DNA of 64,000 nucleotides from Burkholderia stabilis (GTDB lineage: Bacteria; Pseudomonadota; Gammaproteobacteria; Burkholderiales; Burkholderiaceae): the NCBI RefSeq assembly GCF_001742165.1, contig NZ_CP016443.1, forward strand, positions 1,612,001 to 1,676,000, read 5' to 3'. Positions 1-7,101 of the stretch are shown one piece after another. Each line of letters opens with the position of its first letter. Within the stretch, counting starts at the first letter, position 1. The notes under the pieces were generated by a model. It did no database searches. It was given only the letters and a program-made list of their open reading frames with translations, and had not been told where the DNA came from. The position numbers and the translations under genes were made by a program.

Positions 1-2
1 CG

Positions 3-1274
3 GTGCCGCTGATCGTCGCGTCGGCCTTGAAGATGTCGCCCGCCGATACGACCGTGCTGATCAGCACCGCGCTGTTCTGTTCCGGCATCTCGACGATCCT
101 GCAGACGGTCGGCGTCTGGAAGCTCGGCGTGCGCCTGCCGATCCTGCAGGGCGTCGCGTTCAGCAGCGTCGGCCCGGTGATCGCGATCGGCCTGACGCCG
201 GGCGTGGGGTTCGCCGGCGTGTGCGGCGCGGTGATCGGCGCGGGCATCATCACGACCTTCGCGGCGCCGCTGGTCGGCCGGCTGCGCCGGCTGTTCCCGC
301 CGGTCGTGACGGGCTGCATCGTCACCGTGATCGGGTTGCAGTTGTTTCCGGTCGCGTATCAGTGGGCCGGCGGCGGCGATGCGGCGAAGCTGCAGTTCGG
401 CGAGCTGTCGTTCCTCGCGGTTGCGCTCGTCGTCGCGGTCGTGATCCTCGCGGTCAACCGTTTCGCGAACGCGTTCCTGCGCAACCTGTCGGTGCTGATC
501 GGGCTCGTCGCGGGCAGCCTGCTCGCGATCGCGCTCGGAATGGGCAACTTCACCAACGTCGCGGCGGCGCCGTGGTTCACCGTGCCCTACCCGTTCCACT
601 TCGGCACGCCGGTGTTCGCGATCGTGCCGGTGCTGACGATGGTCGTCGTGATGATCGTGCAGATGGTCGAGTCGATGGGCCTGTTCGTCGCGATCGGCGA
701 CATCGTCGAGAAGCAGGTGAGCGAGGAGGACGTCGTGCGCGGGCTGCGCGCGAACGGTGTCGCGAGCGCGATCGCCGGCACGTTCGCCGCGTTCCCGTTC
801 ATCGCGTTCATGGAGAACGTCGGGCTCGTGATCCTGACCGGCGTGCGCAGCCGCTGGATCGTCGCGGTCAGCGGCGTGCTGATGTGCGTCGTCGCGCTGG
901 TGCCGAAGATCGGCGCGATCGTCGCGTCGACGCCGTCCGCCGCGCTCGGCGGCGCGGGTATCGCGATGTTCGGCGTGGTCGTCGCGGCCGGCGTGCAGAC
1001 GCTCGCGAAAGTCGACTTCGAAAACAACCGCTACAACGTGCTGATCGTCGGCTTCACGATCGCAACCGCGCTGATCCCGGTGATGGCGCCGAAGGTGTTC
1101 GCGCACATGCCCGACTGGACGCAACCGTTCCTGCACAGCGGCGTCGTGCTCGCGTGTCTCGTGTCGGTGCTGCTCAACGCGCTGCTCAACGGCGTGCCCG
1201 CGGCCGAACCGGTCGAATCGCACGCACACGCCGACGCCGCGCACCGCAGCCCGATGGCGCGCGAGTGCGACTGA
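3..1274 (+). CDS. NCS2-family nucleobase (uracil/xanthine) permease, 5' truncated by window edge
   Basis: About 420 residues of a polytopic inner-membrane protein are visible. Hydrophobic segments run through nearly the whole length, with NCS2-type features such as the helix around LQGVAFSSVGPVIAIG and the segment AAFPFIAFMENVGLVILTG. The family imports xanthine, urate or uracil with protons. The frame is open to the left edge, so the true start lies outside and the GTG at base 3 is only the first usable codon. The next gene is a purine deaminase in the same orientation, 82 bases downstream, which suggests purine or oxopurine uptake for catabolism. The exact substrate cannot be read from the sequence. 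Confidence 0.85.
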   Translation: MPLIVASALKMSPADTTVLISTALFCSGISTILQTVGVWKLGVRLPILQGVAFSSVGPVIAIGLTPGVGFAGVCGAVIGAGIITTFAAPLVGRLRRLFPPVVTGCIVTVIGLQLFPVAYQWAGGGDAAKLQFGELSFLAVALVVAVVILAVNRFANAFLRNLSVLIGLVAGSLLAIALGMGNFTNVAAAPWFTVPYPFHFGTPVFAIVPVLTMVVVMIVQMVESMGLFVAIGDIVEKQVSEEDVVRGLRANGVASAIAGTFAAFPFIAFMENVGLVILTGVRSRWIVAVSGVLMCVVALVPKIGAIVASTPSAALGGAGIAMFGVVVAAGVQTLAKVDFENNRYNVLIVGFTIATALIPVMAPKVFAHMPDWTQPFLHSGVVLACLVSVLLNALLNGVPAAEPVESHAHADAAHRSPMARECD

Positions 1275-1356
1275 CCGGCCTTGCGCCGCGCGCGGCATCG
1301 TGCCTGCGAGCGGCGCATGACCGGGAACAATCATCCGAATCCGAGGAGACCCGACC

Positions 1357-2739
1357 ATGAGCCTTCCTTCTTCTTCGCTGCTGATCCGCAACCCGATCGC
1401 GGTCATGAGCGGCCGCGCCGGTGACGCCGCGCGGCTCGGCCAGGCCGACCTGCGCATCCGCGACGGCCGCATCGAATCGATCGCGCCCGGCCTTGCGCCG
1501 CTGCCCGGCGAGCGCGTGATCGACGCGAGCGACTGCGTCGTCTATCCGGGCTGGATCAACACGCACCATCACCTGTTCCAGAACCTGCTGAAAGGCGTGC
1601 CGGCCGGCATCAACGCCGATCTGCAGGAATGGCTCGCGGCCGTGCCGTATCCGCGCGTCGCGCGCTTCACGCCGGAACTCGCGCGCATCGCCGCGCGGCT
1701 CGGCTTCGCGGAACTGCTGCTGTCGGGCGTGACGACCTGCGCCGATCACCATTACCTGTATCACGCGGGCGGCACGACCGAAACGGGCGACCTGCTGTTC
1801 GACGAAGCGGCCGGCTTCGGCATGCGCTTCGTGCTGTGCCGCGGCGGCGCGTTGCAGGCGGCCGGCGATCATCCGGGTTTCGCCGGCACCGCGCTGCAGC
1901 CCGAAACGCTCGACCAGATGCTCGCGGACATCGAACGGCTGAAGGCGCGTTATCACGATGCCGGCAGCGCGTCGATGCGCCGCGTGGTCGTCGCGCCGAC
2001 CACGCCGACCTTCTCGCTGCCGCCCGACCTGCTGCCCGAAGTGGCGCGCGCGGCGCGCGGCATGGGCCTTCGGCTGCATTCGCACCTGTCGGAGACGACG
2101 CGCTACGTCGACTTCTGCCGCGAACGCTACGGCAAGCTGCCCGTCGAATTCGTCGCGGAGCACGAATGGCTCGGCCCCGACGTATGGTTCGCGCACCTCG
2201 TGCACCTCGAACCGAACGAGATCGCGATGCTCGCCGATACGGGCACCGGCTGCTCGCACTGCCCCGTCAGCAACGCACGGCTCGGCAGCGGCATCGCGCC
2301 CGCGCCGCGCATGGCGGCGGCCGGCGTGCCGGTGTCGCTCGGTGTGGACGGCGTCGCGTCGAACGAATCGGGCAGCATGACGCACGAGGCGAATTTCGCG
2401 TGGCTCGTGCATCGCGCGGCGCACGGCGCGTCGGCGACCACGGCCGAGGAAGTGCTGCACTGGGGCACGCAGGGCGGCGCGCGCGTGCTCGGGCTCGACG
2501 CGGTCGGCACGCTCGAAGTCGGCCAGGCCGCCGATCTCGTGCTGTACGACGTGAGCGGCCCGCGCTTCAACGGCTTCCACGACCACGCGATCGCGCCGGT
2601 CGCGGCCGGCGAACCGGCGCCCGTGAAGTACAGCATCGTGAACGGCCGCGTCGCGGTCGACAACGGCGAGATTCCGGGCCTCGACCTGCCCGCGCTGCGC
2701 CGCGCGGCCGCCGATGCCGTGCGGCAACTGCTCGACTGA
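1357..2739 (+). CDS. 8-oxoguanine/guanine deaminase-like amidohydrolase (ATZ/TRZ family)
   Basis: A 460-residue cytosolic metal-dependent hydrolase of the amidohydrolase superfamily. The N-terminal metal motif WINTHHHLFQN follows a small beta domain. LHSHLSETTRYVDFC, WFAHLVHL and a C-terminal GVDGVASNESG segment (Asp ligand) complete the usual metal and catalytic set. The HHHLFQN context and the length match 8-oxoguanine deaminases, which convert 8-oxoguanine to urate; guanine or s-triazine deaminase activity is the alternative. The start at 1357 has a GAGGAG ribosome site upstream. It lies between a nucleobase permease and a racemase-family gene, probably as one operon. Confidence 0.82.
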   Translation: MSLPSSSLLIRNPIAVMSGRAGDAARLGQADLRIRDGRIESIAPGLAPLPGERVIDASDCVVYPGWINTHHHLFQNLLKGVPAGINADLQEWLAAVPYPRVARFTPELARIAARLGFAELLLSGVTTCADHHYLYHAGGTTETGDLLFDEAAGFGMRFVLCRGGALQAAGDHPGFAGTALQPETLDQMLADIERLKARYHDAGSASMRRVVVAPTTPTFSLPPDLLPEVARAARGMGLRLHSHLSETTRYVDFCRERYGKLPVEFVAEHEWLGPDVWFAHLVHLEPNEIAMLADTGTGCSHCPVSNARLGSGIAPAPRMAAAGVPVSLGVDGVASNESGSMTHEANFAWLVHRAAHGASATTAEEVLHWGTQGGARVLGLDAVGTLEVGQAADLVLYDVSGPRFNGFHDHAIAPVAAGEPAPVKYSIVNGRVAVDNGEIPGLDLPALRRAAADAVRQLLD

Positions 2740-2753
2740 ACGCAGGCCACGCG

Positions 2754-3479
2754 ATGAATCCGCGCATCCGCATCGGCATCCTGACGCCATCGTCGAACAC
2801 CGCGCTCGAACCGCTGACGACCGCGATCGTCGCCGGTCTGCCGAACGTCAGCGCGCACTTCGCGCGCTTCACGGTGACCGAGATCGCGCTGAGCGCGGAC
2901 GCGCTCGACCAGTTCGACGCCGAGCGCATTCTCGTCGCGGCGCGGCAGCTTGCGGATGCGCGCGTCGACGTGATCGGCTGGAGCGGCACGTCCGCTGGCT
3001 GGCTCGGCTTCGAGCGTGACGCCGCACTGTGCCGCAGTATCGAGAAGGCCACCGGCATTCCGGCGACGACCTCCGTGCTCGCGCTCAACGAATTGCTCGA
3101 GCGCACCGGCGTGCGGCGGCTCGGCCTCGTCACGCCGTATCTCGACGACGTGCAGCAGCGCATCGTGCGCCAGTACGCGCAGCTCGGCATCGAGTGCGTG
3201 GCCGAGCGCCATCTCGGGCTGCGCGACAACTTCAGCTTCGCGGAAGTGCCCGATACGCAGATTGCCGCACTGATGCGCAATACCGCGCAGGCGCGGCCGG
3301 ACGCGGTCGCGACGTTCTGCACGAACCTGCATGCTGCGCATCTCGCCGCGCCGTTCGAGCAGGCAACCGGGATCCCGGCCTACGACACGGTGTCGACGGT
3401 GGTGTGGAAGGCGTTGAGGATGGCGGGCGTCGATACGCGCGTGTTGACGCGGTGGGGGAAGCTGTTCGGGATGGGTTGA
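2754..3479 (+). CDS. Asp/Glu racemase-superfamily protein (maleate isomerase / arylmalonate decarboxylase type)
   Basis: 241 residues beginning MNPRIRIGILTPSSNTALEP, the typical opening of the maleate cis-trans isomerase/arylmalonate decarboxylase branch of the Asp/Glu racemase superfamily. A first catalytic region is VIGWSGTSAGWLG and a second half contains GVRRLGLVTPY and VATFCTNLHAA with a candidate catalytic Cys. The gene starts 14 bases after the deaminase stop, so it is probably cotranscribed and may act on a late purine breakdown product, for example as a racemase. That role is inference; no specific substrate is readable. Confidence 0.72.
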   Translation: MNPRIRIGILTPSSNTALEPLTTAIVAGLPNVSAHFARFTVTEIALSADALDQFDAERILVAARQLADARVDVIGWSGTSAGWLGFERDAALCRSIEKATGIPATTSVLALNELLERTGVRRLGLVTPYLDDVQQRIVRQYAQLGIECVAERHLGLRDNFSFAEVPDTQIAALMRNTAQARPDAVATFCTNLHAAHLAAPFEQATGIPAYDTVSTVVWKALRMAGVDTRVLTRWGKLFGMG

Positions 3480-3571
3480 GCGGCGGCGGAGGCCGGCCGC
3501 TGCCCGGGAGGCCGGCGGCGCGACGCCACCGGAATCGACGGCCCCGCATACGCCGGGCCGAATGCGCGAAC

Positions 3572-3598
3572 ACGCCCGGCGCCTGCCGCGCCGGGCGT
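3572..3598. terminator. Strong hairpin between convergent genes
   Basis: An 11-bp perfect inverted repeat (ACGCCCGGCGC at 3572-3582 and its complement at 3588-3598) with a 5-base loop sits between the convergent genes ending at 3479 and 3605. There is no T tract on either strand, so it may act as a bidirectional stop or RNA-stabilising hairpin rather than a classic rho-independent terminator. Confidence 0.45.
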
Positions 3599-3604
3599 GC
3601 CGGA

Positions 3605-4336
3605 TCATCGCTTGTCGGCTTCCTCGACGAAAATCTCGAACCACGCGTTCATGACGGCCCAGAAGTCCACCGGCTCGAGTTCGGTCGGGTTCTCGTGCCA
3701 CCAGATCCGCCCTGCGTCGCTGCCGTCGCCGGCGCTGTCGCGCAGGTCGAGGCACAGATAGTCGCCGCCGCCATTCTGGAATACCGTCCACACGAGATCG
3801 GGGTTCACGCCCAGCTTGCGCGTCTCGTCGGCCGTCAGGTCGAGCTTGTCGGTCAGCGCGGTCTGATCCCCGATCGGCAACGGGCCCATCGAGTTGGCCG
3901 GGAAAAAAGTCCAGCCGTTGTGCGTGAACTGGTAGAAGCTGCGCAGATCGTCGGGCAGCGCGCGCCAGAGCGGCATGTCGTCCGAGACGAGATCGCCGAG
4001 CGGCGGATGGCCGATGAAGAAGTTCAGGTCGTCCTGTTCGACCGTGTACGGATAGAGCAGGCAGAGGTCGCCGTTTTCCTTCTGGAAAACCGCCGGACGC
4101 CGCAGCTTGTCGGTGAAGAACTGCTCGACCGCCGGCAGGCGGCCGGCGACGCCGGCCCACATCTTCCCGAGCCAGTTGCCCAGCGCGGCATCGGGCGTAT
4201 CCAGCAGCACGCGCCATGCGGTCGGCACCGGCACGTCGGCGGGAATCTCGTTCGACGCCAGCCACACCTGGCCGCGCAACTTGAAGCGCTTCAGTTCGGC
4301 CGTGTAGGTCGCAGCGGATAGCTCAATCATTGCCAT
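3605..4336 (-). CDS. SMI1/KNR4-family protein, probable T6SS immunity protein
   Basis: 243 residues, cytosolic, no signal peptide. The second half has the SMI1/KNR4 pattern: LPDDLRSFYQFTHNGWTFFP, then QNGGGDYLCLDL, then a C-terminal FWAVMNAWFEIFVEE helix. This superfamily is a common immunity partner of nuclease toxins. It lies 28 bases downstream of, and in the same orientation as, the PAAR-HNH effector gene, so the inference is that it binds and neutralises that nuclease in the producer cell. The start at 4336 gives MAMIELS. Confidence 0.75.
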   Translation of the reverse strand: MAMIELSAATYTAELKRFKLRGQVWLASNEIPADVPVPTAWRVLLDTPDAALGNWLGKMWAGVAGRLPAVEQFFTDKLRRPAVFQKENGDLCLLYPYTVEQDDLNFFIGHPPLGDLVSDDMPLWRALPDDLRSFYQFTHNGWTFFPANSMGPLPIGDQTALTDKLDLTADETRKLGVNPDLVWTVFQNGGGDYLCLDLRDSAGDGSDAGRIWWHENPTELEPVDFWAVMNAWFEIFVEEADKR

Positions 4337-4364
4337 TCACCCTTGAATTCGTGATCGGGACATT

Positions 4365-5666
4365 CTACTTCGGCTGATTGCCGAGCAAATCGTTGATCTG
4401 GTTCTGCAGCATCGTGCGGTTGTCGGCTTCGCGCTGCATCATCTGCTGCCGGAATCCTTCATCGACCTTGATGCCGCCCTTCTTGTATTCGGTCCACTCG
4501 GCATAGGACTTCGAGCCCTTCGACGTGTTCGCCGTCTCGCTCAGGCCCGTGAAGTTGTCGGGATTGTTGAGGACCTTGACCTGGTCGTCGAACGGCAGAT
4601 CCTTGAATCCGGGCATCTCCGTGATCTCCTTCATCGACACGATGTGGTCCGCATGCAGCGGCTTGTCGATCGTCAGGCCCGGCAGCGCGGGATCCTTCAT
4701 GCCCGGTTCGTAGTTTTCGTTGACCATCTTCTGGATCTTCGAGCTCGGCGTCTTGGCGCGAAGCTGGTCGTACAGCGTGCGCGGCACGCCCTTGGTCGTG
4801 ACCCGGACGTTGCCGCCGTTGGCGCCGAGCGTGTTCGGCTCGATCTCCACCTTGGTCCGGTTCAGCACGTCGACGGCGTTCTTCGCGGCTTCCGTGTCGG
4901 CGCCCTTCGCGCCCAGCCCGAGCAGCGCGAATCCCGCGACGCCGACCATGATGTCGCCGTAGCCCGGGCCCAGCGATTCGCCCCACGAATGGAGCGCATT
5001 CAGGCCGACGTTGGCGCCGATCACGGTGCCCGCGAACAGCGCGGTGGCGCCCAGTCCGGCCGCGAGCGCCCCCAGCCCGGCCGCGCCGAGCGCGACGAAG
5101 CCGAGCACTTCGAGCGCCGTCTCGAACATCGCCTCGGTATCGTGGATCTCCACGACGGTGACCGTCTCGCCGCCGACCGTCACGTTGTCGCTCGCCGTCT
5201 TGATGGCCGCGCCGCATTCCATCTTCATCGACAACCGGGCCATCGGCTTGCCGTTGACGGTCACGGTTCGCGAGCCCTGCGCAATCAGCAGCCGCGCCTG
5301 CGGGAAATGATTGAACGGCAGGCCGTTGCATTCGTCCGCATAGTCGAGCCCGGCGCGCAGCGCCGAGCGATTGTTGACCGTGACGTTCGTCGATCCCGGA
5401 TGAAGCGTGCCGGTGGTCGGACCAGGCAGATTGGCCGCCTTCTGGATGCCGCGCACCAGCGCGCCGCCGGCGAGGCCGCCGCCCGCCACGCAGCCGCCGA
5501 TGATCGCGACCAGCGCGAGGCCGCCGGTGGCCGCGGTCGCCGTCACGATGGCCGCGGCGACCACCGCGCCGACCACGGCGCCCGCGATCATCCCGAGCAG
5601 GCCGAAACCATGCCCGATCTCGTCGCCCATACGGGCGGCGCGCAGGGCCGCCTCGGCACCGCTCAT
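4365..5666 (-). CDS. T6SS prePAAR/PAAR effector with C-terminal HNH-type nuclease
   Basis: 433 residues. Residues 10-19 read AARMGDEIGH, matching the prePAAR signature AARxxDxxxH. A Gly/Ala-rich transmembrane region follows (about 20-75), then a PAAR-like domain (about 80-175), a second hydrophobic region (about 195-265) and a C-terminal domain. The last ~100 residues hold LHADHIVSMKEI and NNPDNFTGLSETANTSKG, an HNH/endonuclease-VII-like arrangement with H338 and H341. Such class I effectors are loaded on VgrG tips with an Eag chaperone. The ATG overlaps the stop of the upstream Eag-like gene (ATGA), and an SMI1/KNR4 gene follows. The nuclease activity is inferred from the motif. Confidence 0.85.
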   Translation of the reverse strand: MSGAEAALRAARMGDEIGHGFGLLGMIAGAVVGAVVAAAIVTATAATGGLALVAIIGGCVAGGGLAGGALVRGIQKAANLPGPTTGTLHPGSTNVTVNNRSALRAGLDYADECNGLPFNHFPQARLLIAQGSRTVTVNGKPMARLSMKMECGAAIKTASDNVTVGGETVTVVEIHDTEAMFETALEVLGFVALGAAGLGALAAGLGATALFAGTVIGANVGLNALHSWGESLGPGYGDIMVGVAGFALLGLGAKGADTEAAKNAVDVLNRTKVEIEPNTLGANGGNVRVTTKGVPRTLYDQLRAKTPSSKIQKMVNENYEPGMKDPALPGLTIDKPLHADHIVSMKEITEMPGFKDLPFDDQVKVLNNPDNFTGLSETANTSKGSKSYAEWTEYKKGGIKVDEGFRQQMMQREADNRTMLQNQINDLLGNQPK

Positions 5667-6487
5667 GACGACGCGCCGTCCGGCCGCGCGGCGGACTGCC
5701 GCCGCAGATGCGCTTCGATGTCCTGCAGCGATACCAGCGGCGGCACGCCTTCCACGGCGCTGACCGCATCGAGACGGCGCCGCAACTCGAGCCCCGTGTA
5801 GCCCGGATGGGGGCGCAGCTCGTAGCGCCCGTCGGCCTTGAACAATCCCTGGCGGCTGTGCTTGACGATCGCCGGCTCGAGCGGCGAGCCGTCGCTCGCG
5901 AAGAACACCCAGTCGTGATTTTCGACTTCCCGCGCGCTGATCCGCTCGCACGCCGCGCGAAGGTCCGGATAGACGCGCAGCACGCGCGTCTTCGCCGACA
6001 GCGCGAACACGTGCGGCAGGCTTTCGTGCGCGGCCGCCGGCGCAGCGGCTTCATCCGGCTCCGGCGGCATCACGGCGAACGACGACAGAATCGACGTCCA
6101 GGCGGGAACGTGCCGCTCGAAATCTTCCACGCGCGCATTGAGCGTGAACACCAGCATCGCCTCGTCGAGCCGGACCATCGCCTGCCGCTGCCGCAACACG
6201 GTCTTGTCGCTGCGCCACTGATAGTCGAGCATCAGGCCCGGCAGCCCGCCGATCGTGACGGGCTCGCGCGCGAGCGGCTTGTAGCCGGGAAACTGACGCT
6301 TGAAGGCCGCCTGCTGCGCGTCCGCGTACGCGCCGACATCGTCGAGCGGCGTGTCGTAGTCGCGCGTCACCACGAAGGCCACGTCCTTGCGGCCGGACGC
6401 GTCGGGCAGATGAAACACGTTCATGGTCTGGTCGCGCCAGCCGTCGGGCAACGCCATGCGCCCTTCATGCAATCGGTAAACCACCAT
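5663..6487 (-). CDS. DUF1795/DcrB-family Eag-type T6SS chaperone with extra C-terminal domain
   Basis: 274 residues. Residues 1-140 form a DUF1795 domain (ALPDGWRDQTMNVFHLP, PGYKPLAREPVTIGGLPG, WTSILSSF), the fold of Eag chaperones that shield transmembrane segments of prePAAR effectors. Typical Eag proteins stop near 140-150 residues. Here a Pro/Glu/Ala linker (140-157) leads into a further domain of about 110 residues containing NHDWVFFASDGSPLEP and DGRYELRPHPGYTG that I do not recognise. The start at 6487 has GGAAAGGAAG upstream and avoids 79 arginine-rich upstream codons. The stop overlaps the effector start, so the two are translationally coupled. Confidence 0.8.
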   Translation of the reverse strand: MVVYRLHEGRMALPDGWRDQTMNVFHLPDASGRKDVAFVVTRDYDTPLDDVGAYADAQQAAFKRQFPGYKPLAREPVTIGGLPGLMLDYQWRSDKTVLRQRQAMVRLDEAMLVFTLNARVEDFERHVPAWTSILSSFAVMPPEPDEAAAPAAAHESLPHVFALSAKTRVLRVYPDLRAACERISAREVENHDWVFFASDGSPLEPAIVKHSRQGLFKADGRYELRPHPGYTGLELRRRLDAVSAVEGVPPLVSLQDIEAHLRRQSAARPDGASS

Positions 6488-6534
6488 TCCGTTCTTCCTT
6501 TCCTTGATCCGCGCGCATGCGCCGGGGCCGCGCG

Positions 6535-7101
6535 TTATTTCGCCTTCTCGCCGAAGCCGACGCTCGACAGGCAATCGGGGTTGCGCTCCGCGAACCCGAA
6601 CACCAGTTCGCCCCAGGCCGTCTCCGAGCGGAACGTCGTCTCCTCGTTCGGCGAGCGGCCCGACGGCGCGCCGGCGATCCGCATCCCGGCGAAACGCGCC
6701 TTCACGTCCTCGCGGCCGACGCAACGACCGGACAGCGTCAGCGTGAGCGCGCCGCGCGCGTCCCCTTCATTGCTCGTGCGCAGCACGACGCGCTCGATCT
6801 GCGTGCCGTCGTCGAGTGCGATCGGGCCGCGCTCGCCGTTGCTCCAGAACGTGAAGTATTCGTTGCTCGATTCGGTGCGGGCGAACTTCGTGTGGAGCAG
6901 GTGCTCGACGGGCTCGCGCTGGATCGGCTGATGCGCGCCGATCTGGTCGATCACCTGCCAGAGACTGAGTTGAACGGTTGTGTGCATCTTCTTCGATCCT
7001 TCCGAACAAGCGGGCGTCACGCCCAGCGACAGGGCAAGCAGCAGCGGCGCGACGATCGCTGCGCCGCGGCCGCGCCTAGTGGGACGGGTAGTTACGGTCA
7101 T
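6535..7101 (-). CDS. Putative lipoprotein, candidate immunity protein of the VgrG effector domain
   Basis: 188 residues with an N-terminal signal sequence (RRGRGAAIVAPLLLALSLG) ending at TPAC with Cys32, a weak lipobox. The mature part has no family I recognise. It overlaps the 3' end of vgrG by 26 bases, the tight coupling expected of effector-immunity pairs, and a periplasmic location would suit protection against a periplasmically delivered hydrolase. Immunity is inferred from position only. Confidence 0.62.
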   Translation of the reverse strand: MTVTTRPTRRGRGAAIVAPLLLALSLGVTPACSEGSKKMHTTVQLSLWQVIDQIGAHQPIQREPVEHLLHTKFARTESSNEYFTFWSNGERGPIALDDGTQIERVVLRTSNEGDARGALTLTLSGRCVGREDVKARFAGMRIAGAPSGRSPNEETTFRSETAWGELVFGFAERNPDCLSSVGFGEKAK

